This document shows, piece after piece, positions 15,437 through 23,004 of a stretch of DNA of 42,863 bases. Below the pieces are notes generated by a model, which ran no database searches, was not told the origin of the DNA, and saw nothing but the letters and a program-made list of their open reading frames with translations. The stretch is taken from positions 1 to 42,863 of the forward strand of contig SUWA01000010.1 of assembly GCA_015061695.1 (NCBI GenBank), given 5' to 3'. This DNA is from Lentisphaerota bacterium (GTDB lineage: Bacteria > Verrucomicrobiota > Lentisphaeria > Victivallales > Victivallaceae). Numbering within the stretch: the stretch's first letter is position 1; each line of letters starts with the position of its first letter. Position numbers and translations under genes: made by a program.

Positions 15437-15748
15437 ATGATTTTTGTGATTGCCACTTCGGAATTGGAACCCGGCTGCCGGGATAAATTCATTGCGATCG
15501 TTAAAGAAAATATTCCGCTGGTGCGGGCCGAAAACGGCTGCATAAGCTACACCTTGACCGGAGATTATGAATCCGGTTTGTCCGCTCAGGTCAAAACCGG
15601 TGAAAATGTGGTAACTTTTGTGGAGTGCTGGGAAAGCATGGAACACCTCAAAGCCCATCTGGCTGCACCGCACATGAATACTTTCCGCGAAAAAGTTCAG
15701 GGAATGCGCAAAAGCTCCACTCTCAAAGTTTTGACACCGGTCTGTTGA
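15437..15748 (+). CDS. antibiotic biosynthesis monooxygenase (ABM) domain protein
   Basis: A 103-aa ferredoxin-like alpha+beta barrel protein of the ABM/YgiN type. Family features seen: an N-terminal strand (FVIATSELEPG), helix (FIAIVKEN), then ENGCISYTL, VTFVECWES and the helix HLKAHLAAPHMNTF, which is the most recognisable block. Some relatives oxidise quinols or aromatic compounds without a cofactor and many have no known role. The ATG at 15437 is preferred over the in-frame TTG at 15431 because CAGGAG (15424-15429) is 7 nt from the ATG but only 1 nt from the TTG. It lies 30 bp after the NeuA-like gene and is probably co-transcribed. Confidence 0.85.
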   Translation: MIFVIATSELEPGCRDKFIAIVKENIPLVRAENGCISYTLTGDYESGLSAQVKTGENVVTFVECWESMEHLKAHLAAPHMNTFREKVQGMRKSSTLKVLTPVC

Positions 15749-15797
15749 AACGGGGGAACTTTTCTTTTCTGCAGCAATCTGAAGTTTTGGTGAATAT

Positions 15798-16790
15798 ATG
15801 CAATATCTTGGACGTTTACCGGAAAGTGATCCGCTTTACAATTATTTAAAATACGATATTTTTCCGCAGATCAACTGTGATTGTCAGGACGGTATACGGG
15901 TCTTCGGCACCAATGGATCCAATGCGGTCTATATCTACGAAGACCGGGCGAGCTGCAGCAAAGTCGTCGGCAAATTTTTCTATTCGGAACGGCAGCGGGA
16001 TTGGGATACAGCTTTGCGCCGTCTGGATCGGGAATACCGCAACACCAACGAATTGCGCAGTTATCTGGACGGCGTGCATTACGCCGCCAGAGTTCTGGGC
16101 CGCAACGACAGTCTGAACTGTTTGCTGGTGGTCGAATATTGCTATGGCGTACCGCTGGACGATATAATTTTAAGCAGTATAAACAACCATGATCCGGCGC
16201 TGCTTTACCATAAACTTACAGCGTTGGCGTGGTTTCTGGCCAATTTGCACAACCGTTCAGCCCGGATGGAAGAACGGGTGCGTTTCAATGCAGTATGTCA
16301 CTATTTTAATTTGGTGGTCAACGGTTTGCAAAGCGTGATAAATCCAGCCGATGCCGAATATGTCCGGAGTTTGTGCGAAACTTACCGCAACGATCCGGTA
16401 ATGTGGGAAGATTGCGAAGTTTTGGTGCATGGCGATGCTACGCCATCGAATTTCTTTTTTGGCGACGATATGCACGTTATAACCTTTGATTTGGAGCGAG
16501 TTCAGCGCACTGACCGGGTATTTGACGTGGGCAGATTAGCGGCGGAGCTCCAGCATTTTTTCATGCGGACAACCGGCAATAAATATGCTGCTGAACCTTA
16601 CATCGGTCACTTTTTGTGGGAATACAGCTGTCATTTTCCGGATCGGGAGCAAACTTTTGCGGCGATTTCCCGCCGGATACCGTTTTACATGGGCGCCAAC
16701 TTATTGCGGATCGCCCGCAACGGCTATCTGGATTACAATTACCGGCAGCAGCTGATTGCCGAAGCTAAAGAATGTTTGAGGAGAAAATAA
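15798..16790 (+). CDS. aminoglycoside phosphotransferase (APH)-like kinase
   Basis: A 330-aa protein with the bacterial protein-kinase-like fold. Seen: the catalytic loop VLVHGDATPSN (208-218) with the HGD...N arrangement, and the metal-binding FDLE (230-233) where most APH/choline kinases have an Asp-rich ID.E segment. The hinge-like VVEYCYGVPL (111-120) precedes it. Relatives phosphorylate aminoglycosides, choline, homoserine, methylthioribose or sugars; the divergent N-terminus gives no substrate. It overlaps nothing, but its stop is 2 bp before the GTG start of the HAD hydrolase and its 3' end carries that gene's ribosome-binding site. The kinase and phosphatase-fold proteins are therefore likely made together. 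No strong ribosome-binding site is seen for its own ATG. Confidence 0.8.
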   Translation: MQYLGRLPESDPLYNYLKYDIFPQINCDCQDGIRVFGTNGSNAVYIYEDRASCSKVVGKFFYSERQRDWDTALRRLDREYRNTNELRSYLDGVHYAARVLGRNDSLNCLLVVEYCYGVPLDDIILSSINNHDPALLYHKLTALAWFLANLHNRSARMEERVRFNAVCHYFNLVVNGLQSVINPADAEYVRSLCETYRNDPVMWEDCEVLVHGDATPSNFFFGDDMHVITFDLERVQRTDRVFDVGRLAAELQHFFMRTTGNKYAAEPYIGHFLWEYSCHFPDREQTFAAISRRIPFYMGANLLRIARNGYLDYNYRQQLIAEAKECLRRK

Positions 16791-16792
16791 AC

Positions 16793-17530
16793 GTGATAAA
16801 AGGCCTGCTCTTTGACCTTAACGGCACAGTTATAGATATTTACACATCCGAAAGCGACGATCAGATCTATCGGATCACCGCCAATTTTCTGGATTATTAC
16901 GGAGTAAAAATCGCACCGTGCCAGCTGAAAAAACTTTTTTTTGAGCTCAATCGCGAACAGCGTCAGCAGAGCAGTGAAGAATTTCCGGAGTTTGACGTGG
17001 CATTGATCTTCCGGGAAATCATCAAACGCTTCAAAAGCCGTCCTATCAGCAATTTGCAGCAGCTGTCCGAAACAGTTTCCATTCTGTTCCGGGCGGCCGG
17101 GCGCTACAAACTGGAGTGCTACGATGGCGTTTACGACATATTGAACAACCTCAAACGCCGCTACAAACTGGGGGCCGTTTCCGACGGCCAAAGCTTGTGG
17201 GCTGTGCCGGAATTGCGCTCAGTGGGACTGGAAAAGTTTTTTGATCCGGTGTTGGTTTCCGGTGACTTCGGCTACCGCAAACCGGACGGTCGTCTTTTTG
17301 AAAAAGCGTTGGAAGCCATGCAGTTGTTTCCGGACGAAGTATTATTTATCGGCAACGACATGTACCGTGATGTATACGGCGGAAATTCAGCGGGGATGAA
17401 GACTGTATTTTTCAAATCCAACCAGGGCGACCACAATTTTCACGGCGTGGAAGCCGACTACATAATCTACCAATTCTCCGAGCTGCCGCGCGCCATAGAA
17501 TTTTTAAGCAACCAAAACCAGCCCAACTGA
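16793..17530 (+). CDS. HAD superfamily hydrolase
   Basis: A 245-aa HAD hydrolase with an alpha-helical C1-type cap. With the GTG start: motif I FDLNGT (7-12), motif II VSDG (129-132), motif III Lys in YRKPD (161-165), and motif IV GNDMYRD (187-193). The usual second Asp of DxD is Asn here, which is seen in some HAD subfamilies and could lower or change phosphatase chemistry. The GTG at 16793 is chosen because AGGAG sits 8 nt upstream (16780-16784); the ATG at 16772 has no clear site and overlaps the kinase gene. Likely a small-molecule phosphatase; the substrate is unknown. Confidence 0.87.
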   Translation: MIKGLLFDLNGTVIDIYTSESDDQIYRITANFLDYYGVKIAPCQLKKLFFELNREQRQQSSEEFPEFDVALIFREIIKRFKSRPISNLQQLSETVSILFRAAGRYKLECYDGVYDILNNLKRRYKLGAVSDGQSLWAVPELRSVGLEKFFDPVLVSGDFGYRKPDGRLFEKALEAMQLFPDEVLFIGNDMYRDVYGGNSAGMKTVFFKSNQGDHNFHGVEADYIIYQFSELPRAIEFLSNQNQPN

Positions 17531-17558
17531 TCAGGCTATACCCTGCAGAATTGGATTT

Positions 17559-18590
17559 TCAGGTGCTTTGGCGGATTATCAGTTCCGGCTGGAGATGTAC
17601 GCTCTTTTCGGCGGTTCCGTTGAGCATGTTGAAGAGTTTTTTGACTGCGACTTTGCCCATTTGCGCAAAAGGCTGCCGCACGGCGGTGATCGAAGGATAA
17701 GCACTGACCAGCATCGATGAATCATCGTAACCTACGAGTTTAAGCTTTTGACCGATAGCTATCCCCTTGCTCTGAAAATAGTTGTGGATCGTCAAAGTAC
17801 TGTGCATCCCATCCGCAAATATACCGATCGGCTCCGGACTTTTCCAGTCGGCAAACGGCTCGATCTGCTTGAGGATCTCCAGCAGCTCGTGCTGCATAGT
17901 TTCATCTTCCCGCACAATGGTATGATAGCTGATATTGTGTTTGTTGAAAGCTTCACAACACCCCCGCAGACGTTCGTAACGGTAACTTTGCGAATTGTTG
18001 CCAAACACAAACAGCTTCCGGCAGCCGACTTTGAGCAAATGTTCGCCGCCAAGCATTCCTCCGTAAAAATTATCGATCTTGACTGAAACCGCCGGAAAGT
18101 TCTCCGGCGCATTGTTATGCACGATCACCAGCGGCAGATCTCGGCGGCGTAATTTTTCGTACATTTCCATAAACGTCGGCAGATGACTGTCTTCGACCGG
18201 ATAATAGCTGATCACCCCCACGGTACGGTTGCCGCTCAGATGATTTTCGCAAAACTGCCGGTAGCAATCGGCATTGGTACTGCTGTAACAATAAATCGGC
18301 GTATTGTAAGGCCGCATGGCCACATTGATCGAATCCAGCAGCTCCAGCATCAGCGGACTGCCGCTGGCCGGCAGAAATACGCCGATCACGCCCACCGCCC
18401 GCTGGCTGCGCAAGGTTTTACGGGGCGTCCACCCCAGCTGCCGGGCCACTGCTATGACCCGGGCGGCAGTTTCCGGCGCCACACTGCGGTGCTGTAAAGC
18501 ATCGCTGCTCAAAGCCCGGGAGGCGACCGCCAATGAACAGCCGGCCGCCTGCGATATTTCCTGCAAAGTTACACGTCTTTTTATACTCAT
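17559..18590 (-). CDS. LacI-family transcriptional regulator
   Basis: A 343-aa regulator of typical LacI length. The N-terminal helix-turn-helix (VTLQEISQAAGCSLAVASRA, residues 7-26) has the family pattern, followed by a hinge (ARQLGWTPR) and a periplasmic-binding-protein-like effector domain with the family ending SITAVRQPFAQMG...AVKKL. The start at 18590 (MSIKRRVTLQ) places the motif correctly; an ATG 21 nt upstream is possible and neither has a Shine-Dalgarno. It converges with the HAD gene and is divergent from the carbohydrate genes at 18.8-28.9 kb, so control of that locus in response to a sugar is the simplest reading. Confidence 0.92.
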   Translation of the reverse strand: MSIKRRVTLQEISQAAGCSLAVASRALSSDALQHRSVAPETAARVIAVARQLGWTPRKTLRSQRAVGVIGVFLPASGSPLMLELLDSINVAMRPYNTPIYCYSSTNADCYRQFCENHLSGNRTVGVISYYPVEDSHLPTFMEMYEKLRRRDLPLVIVHNNAPENFPAVSVKIDNFYGGMLGGEHLLKVGCRKLFVFGNNSQSYRYERLRGCCEAFNKHNISYHTIVREDETMQHELLEILKQIEPFADWKSPEPIGIFADGMHSTLTIHNYFQSKGIAIGQKLKLVGYDDSSMLVSAYPSITAVRQPFAQMGKVAVKKLFNMLNGTAEKSVHLQPELIIRQST

Positions 18591-18624
18591 AATAAATATA
18601 TTATAACTCATAAAACAGAAAATT

Positions 18625-18669
18625 TCAAATTATTTTCAAAACTTTTGATGAAAAATAATGTTTTTTCAT
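18625..18669 (-). CDS. possible 14-codon leader peptide upstream of the LacI gene
   Basis: On the minus strand AGGAGG (18681-18676) lies 6 nt before ATG (18669-18667), the best ribosome-binding site in the region. The frame reads MKKHYFSSKVLKII then TGA, 35 bp before the LacI start and in a different frame. It could be a regulatory leader ORF, or the site may load ribosomes for the regulator, whose own start has no Shine-Dalgarno. Too short to prove by coding statistics. Confidence 0.35.
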   Translation of the reverse strand: MKKHYFSSKVLKII

Positions 18670-18699
18670 TATCAACCTCCTTTTTCGGTGAAAAAACAT
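18658..18699. promoter_or_regulatory. 11-bp inverted repeat, candidate LacI-type operator
   Basis: ATGTTTTTTCA at 18658-18668 and TGAAAAAACAT at 18689-18699 are a perfect inverted repeat with a 20-bp centre. A third partial copy, TGAAAAAT, starts at 18649. The site lies between the LacI gene and the forward promoter at 18720-18748. LacI operators are often shorter and more compact, so binding by this regulator is a guess. Confidence 0.4.
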
Positions 18700-18719
18700 C
18701 ACAAATTTAAAGACCGCAC

Positions 18720-18748
18720 TTGCAAACCGCTCCTATTCCAATTATAAT
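18720..18748 (+). promoter_or_regulatory. promoter for the carbohydrate gene run
   Basis: TTGCAA (18720-18725) and perfect TATAAT (18743-18748) with 17-nt spacing. Transcription would begin near 18755, giving a leader of about 50 nt to the ATG at 18805, with a GGAAAGG ribosome-binding site. Confidence 0.7.
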
Positions 18749-18804
18749 TTACCTGACAGGTTTATTCTGTAAGAATATTTTAATTTTTAAGGAAAGGTAT
18801 AACC

Positions 18805-19512
18805 ATGAAAAAACTCATTCTGTTGACCATGGCTGTTTTCACAGGCAGCGTGTTGTTCTCCGCCGTACCGGCCCCGGTGCTGGATATTCCATGCGCAACC
18901 GGCGATATGGCAAAAATCAAAGATGTTTCCGCTAACGCCGCCAAAGTTACAGTCATCCGCCCGGAAAAACTGAGCTGGCGCACAGTGGAAAATGACCAGC
19001 TGCTGACTTTTTCCGGCAATCCTGCTCAGCCCCGGCCCATGCTGCTGGTGACGAATCCAACTGACTTTAAATTCAATGCGCCGTTTACGCTGCAAATCAA
19101 ATTCAGAACCGCCGCCGATCACAATCAAAAGGCCCGCAACCAGCTTATGCAGCACGGTTACGGAGCCGACCGGATTTCCGGTTTTTCGATCTTTTTGTTT
19201 ATGAAAAGTCTGCACTTCCGGTTCGGCACAGAATCCAAAACCGGCGTCAAAAGCAATGCCAAAATCGTTCCGATCATGCCGGATACTGAATACAATGCCG
19301 TCATTGTTTACGATACCAAAACTGTCGCCATTTACCTTAACGGCAAACTGGTGCTGCCGCCCAAACCGGCCCAGATTCCGGCGGTAACGCAAAAAACGTT
19401 CACCGTAGGCGCAACGGCCAGCACCGGCGGCGGCTACGCTTTCCAGGGCTCGTTGCGGAACATCAAAGTCTACAATCAGGCTTTGAGCATAGTCGAAGCA
19501 ACCAAACTTTAA
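18805..19512 (+). CDS. secreted LamG/concanavalin-A-like domain protein
   Basis: A 235-aa protein with a clear signal peptide (Lys-rich start, hydrophobic MAVFTGSVLFSAV, cleavage near residue 20). The rest forms one jelly-roll domain: FNAPFTLQIKFRT, SGFSIFLF, FRFG, YNAVIVYDTKTVAIYLNGK, then FQGSLRNIKVYNQAL, which is the characteristic LamG closing strand. Such domains bind glycans or form accessory parts of glycoside hydrolases; no catalytic domain is present. First gene of the run controlled by the promoter at 18720. The same LamG closing pattern occurs twice in the large protein at 23005, so the two may bind related ligands. Confidence 0.85.
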   Translation: MKKLILLTMAVFTGSVLFSAVPAPVLDIPCATGDMAKIKDVSANAAKVTVIRPEKLSWRTVENDQLLTFSGNPAQPRPMLLVTNPTDFKFNAPFTLQIKFRTAADHNQKARNQLMQHGYGADRISGFSIFLFMKSLHFRFGTESKTGVKSNAKIVPIMPDTEYNAVIVYDTKTVAIYLNGKLVLPPKPAQIPAVTQKTFTVGATASTGGGYAFQGSLRNIKVYNQALSIVEATKL

Positions 19513-19578
19513 CCCGTTCATAACCCGTCTCAGGGTGGATGAAAATTGATCTAACAGTAGAACAGGGATGTCAAATAA

Positions 19579-22500
19579 ATGAAAAAATCTATTTACACTA
19601 TATTGGCAGCGGGTATTCTTTCGTCCGTATCGGCCGGAAATTTTGATATTTCGCTGAATGGTACAGCCGTAACAGCCACTTACAACGGCCAGCAATTTGT
19701 CACCGGCAATTTGATCAAAACCGGCAGCCTCAGCTTTGGCGGCGAAGGCGTGCAGACTCAGCTCAAAAAACTGGAAAACGGCAAAGCCATCAATATCTGG
19801 AACGAACACCCGGAGCGGAAGTTCCGGCAGGAATTTGCACTTGCCGAAAATGGCAAACATCTGGAAATAACCTATTTATCCGAAAGTCGGGCATTTCAGC
19901 CCCACCGGGCGAGGGTCATGCAAATAGAGGTGCCATTTGAGCTGTTTGCCGGTGCAAACTACACTGCCAGAGTCGGCCGCTGCAGCCAGGTCAAAACCGT
20001 TACCGGCAAGATCCCCGCGGATCTTAAAAACGGCAAATCACTGCTGCCTGCCAACTGCCGTCAGATAGCGTTCAGCGGCAGCAAGGTCGGCAATCTGGTG
20101 ATCGACTTCAACGTGCTGGGCGCCGGGGATTTTCTCTCCGACTACAGCAACGGGGCGATCAAGGGTTTTGGCGCCATGATCCGCAAAGGCGATAAGGTGG
20201 AAATTTCCAGCGGCACTCTGCTGCCGGCCTTCGGCGGGCATGTCGGAGCCAAATGGCGTTTTTACGCAGGCAGCGACAGTGACTTCCATAAATACCATGC
20301 TATAAACAAGATCGCCTACACAACAGAGTTCCCGCAAAAGTACCTTTACAGCTTCGGCGGCAACCCGACTGGTGATAAATATACCAATATCGGCAACGCT
20401 CCTTACGACGGCAGCAAAAAGGTCGGCTGGGTGAAGAATGCTCCGCAATTGCTGAATCAAAGTCTGCCCGGCGCCTACTACGGAGCCGCCGCCGGTAAAG
20501 ATGGCATCATCAAGATCGGCAACCTCAATCCGGGGCTGTTCTGGATCACGATCGGTATCGGCAACTTTTGGGATCAACCCAATGATTTCGGCATTGCTTT
20601 TGACGGCAAAAAAGTCCTTGACAATATCAGTGTGTCCAACAAGAGTGCGTCCATCATCCAGTGCGCAGTCTGGGTGGATAAAAATGAAGTAGAACTCCAG
20701 CTGAGCGGCAACTATCTGATTTCCACGCTGGGTCTGGCAGCCGTGATGGCCAAGCCGGAAGATGCCAGCATCAACCGGGGCATCTGGATGGTTGACGGTT
20801 ATGAACCGGCAGAAATCTACCGCAACGAACACTACAAAAAGCCGGTCAAATACGCTGCGTCTGTACAAAATTTTGCTCTGCCCGATCCCGGCAGAGAAGA
20901 GGCCGCTGCGGCCAAAACTATAAAATCTGCCCCTTCCGCCGGAAATCCCGACCGCCCCAATATGAAATGGCGTTACTCTGCAAAAATCAGCGCCTGGGGT
21001 CCCGGCAATCAGGGCACGTTGATCGAATACGCCGAACCGGAAGCCATGCAAAAGCGGCTGGATGAACTGCAAAGCAAAGGCGTCAACGCTATTCTGGTCA
21101 GCAGTATGCTGTCGCGCCACACCTATTTTGCCCACCTCGAACGGGCGGAAAAATTCATTAAGACCCTTTGTACCGAAGCCCACAAGCGCAACATGAAAGT
21201 CATTGACCACCAGGACTTGACTTTGCTGTGGAACATCGATGCCGGGTACCGCATCGGCAGCGAACGCATCGGCGAAACCAACGTAGCCATCGACTCCATG
21301 CAGCCGGCGCCGCAATTCTGTCTGGTCAATCCGGAGTTCAAGGCCAAATACACCAAATACCTCCAGGATTTTGTCCGCAATACCAATTTGGATTGCATCA
21401 TGATCGACGAAACCAACTTTTATCCGCACGGCTGCGGCTGCGGTCATTGCCGTAATGCGTTTTTCAAAGCTACCAACTGGCATCTGCCGGTCAATGAACT
21501 GGACGAACGTTTGGGCGATAAAAACAGCGAACTTTGGAAACGCTTTCTGCTCTGGCACAAACAGCAGATCGGCCAGTGGTGGTATGATCTGAAAATGGCC
21601 GTCCGGGAAGTAAATCCGGATTTCTCGTTCATGGCCTACAGCACCCATTACGGCTTTACCCACAACTGGAGTTCGCTGGCGCTGGGATTGGATCTGACTG
21701 AATACGCCAAAGGCGTGGACTTTCTGGGTACCGAGATCATGACCCGGGATGTGCTCTATTCGCACCGGGGCCTGATACCTTACCGCAAGATGAAGGAAGT
21801 CCTCACCCATGAATACAACACTCCGATTTTCGGTCTGGTCTACAGTGTGGGCAACTGGGATCAGGGTTACTTCGGCTGGGCGGTCAACAATATGAACGGT
21901 CAAAGCACCTGGGAAACGATCGAAAAATGCCCGGCCGGCAAAAGCGATTACCCCGCCTTTGTATCCGACAATATGGACTACTCAACCAGTAAACGGGTAG
22001 CTGAAGCTGCGCTGCTGTTCCCCATTCAGAGCCGCGAGTGGAACAAAGGCGTCAGTATGCTTTCAGAACTCATGGGCACAGCGCAAGTTCTGGAAACACT
22101 GCACATACCATACAAAATGATCGGTGATATGAGCTTGTATCCGGAAAAGCTCCAGGGCTTCAAACTTTTGTTTATCGGTTCGGCCAACTGTCTGTCGGAT
22201 GCTCAACTCAAAGCCATCAAAGACTTTGCCCGTCAGGGCGGCACTGTTATCACCGGCGCCACTGCCGGGTGGCAGGATGAAATCGGCAATCTCCGTTCCA
22301 AGTGGGGTTTTGCCGATGTCTACGGCTATGACATCATTCCGGTGCAGTTCAAAAAATTCACCACGCTGCCTGACAGTGATCAAAAAACCGCCGTCAAATA
22401 CAATCTGGTGCCTTCCGCCAACGGCCAATACGGCAGCTGCAAAATCCTGAGCTATGCCGATAAAGCCCAACGTTATCCGGCAGTGCTGGAAAAAGCTTAC

Positions 22501-22983
22501 GGCAAAGGCAAATTCATCCACCATGCCGCCATGCTGACCAGTGCGCTGGCTGCCGGCGAATACCGTTACAACAGCAAATACACTTTCAAACTGGACAAAG
22601 CTTTGCAAGCCTACTGCCAGCAGTTGTTGAAAAAAGAATTTGCCAATGCCGATGCCGACTTGCAGATCACAGCTCCGGAACTGGTTTACAGCACCTGGTA
22701 CCGTACCAGTGATGCCGAAATCATCCATCTGCTCAACGCCAGCGGAGGTGTAGTACCTTACGGCACTTTGCTCAACAGCAAAACCCACGGTGTGGCCTAT
22801 CCGGCGTTGACGCAGGATATAACCGTAACGCTGCCGCTGCAGTCAGTAAAAGAGGTCTATGCTGCGTCGCCGGATTTTGCCGGACGTAAAGCGCTGCAGT
22901 TCAATCACACCGACGGCAAATTAACCGTAACGCTGCCCAAAGAATTGCTGAAAGCGTATACACTTATCTGGATAAAAAAATAA
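19579..22983 (+). CDS. secreted glycoside-hydrolase-like protein, GH42-type barrel with glutamine-amidotransferase-like domain
   Basis: 1,134 aa with a signal peptide (cleavage after VSA, near residue 19). Residues 20-440 look like beta-rich binding domains. Residues about 460-800 form a TIM-barrel with features of the beta-galactosidase GH42/GH-A group: MIDETNFY (608-615), with D610-E611 as candidate catalytic region, and a cysteine cluster C619, C621, C624 (CGCGHC) followed by RNAF, resembling the zinc-binding cysteines and AF motif of GH42. Residues about 860-900 (LLFIGSANCLSD...QGGTVITG) match the GATase-like trimerisation domain that follows the barrel in GH42. A small C-terminal beta domain ends the protein. 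Probably a beta-glycosidase acting outside the cytoplasm; true family and substrate are uncertain. Confidence 0.8.
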   Translation: MKKSIYTILAAGILSSVSAGNFDISLNGTAVTATYNGQQFVTGNLIKTGSLSFGGEGVQTQLKKLENGKAINIWNEHPERKFRQEFALAENGKHLEITYLSESRAFQPHRARVMQIEVPFELFAGANYTARVGRCSQVKTVTGKIPADLKNGKSLLPANCRQIAFSGSKVGNLVIDFNVLGAGDFLSDYSNGAIKGFGAMIRKGDKVEISSGTLLPAFGGHVGAKWRFYAGSDSDFHKYHAINKIAYTTEFPQKYLYSFGGNPTGDKYTNIGNAPYDGSKKVGWVKNAPQLLNQSLPGAYYGAAAGKDGIIKIGNLNPGLFWITIGIGNFWDQPNDFGIAFDGKKVLDNISVSNKSASIIQCAVWVDKNEVELQLSGNYLISTLGLAAVMAKPEDASINRGIWMVDGYEPAEIYRNEHYKKPVKYAASVQNFALPDPGREEAAAAKTIKSAPSAGNPDRPNMKWRYSAKISAWGPGNQGTLIEYAEPEAMQKRLDELQSKGVNAILVSSMLSRHTYFAHLERAEKFIKTLCTEAHKRNMKVIDHQDLTLLWNIDAGYRIGSERIGETNVAIDSMQPAPQFCLVNPEFKAKYTKYLQDFVRNTNLDCIMIDETNFYPHGCGCGHCRNAFFKATNWHLPVNELDERLGDKNSELWKRFLLWHKQQIGQWWYDLKMAVREVNPDFSFMAYSTHYGFTHNWSSLALGLDLTEYAKGVDFLGTEIMTRDVLYSHRGLIPYRKMKEVLTHEYNTPIFGLVYSVGNWDQGYFGWAVNNMNGQSTWETIEKCPAGKSDYPAFVSDNMDYSTSKRVAEAALLFPIQSREWNKGVSMLSELMGTAQVLETLHIPYKMIGDMSLYPEKLQGFKLLFIGSANCLSDAQLKAIKDFARQGGTVITGATAGWQDEIGNLRSKWGFADVYGYDIIPVQFKKFTTLPDSDQKTAVKYNLVPSANGQYGSCKILSYADKAQRYPAVLEKAYGKGKFIHHAAMLTSALAAGEYRYNSKYTFKLDKALQAYCQQLLKKEFANADADLQITAPELVYSTWYRTSDAEIIHLLNASGGVVPYGTLLNSKTHGVAYPALTQDITVTLPLQSVKEVYAASPDFAGRKALQFNHTDGKLTVTLPKELLKAYTLIWIKK

Positions 22984-23004
22984 CCTGATCACAGGAGGAT
23001 AAAT

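Noticed and set aside
16772-16792. ATG at 16772 as HAD start
   Set aside because: No ribosome-binding site and overlap with the kinase gene; the GTG at 16793 has AGGAG at the right distance.
20038-21903. 621-aa minus-strand frame
   Set aside because: Antisense to the GH42-like gene, whose plus-strand frame has a signal peptide, barrel motifs and a proper start.
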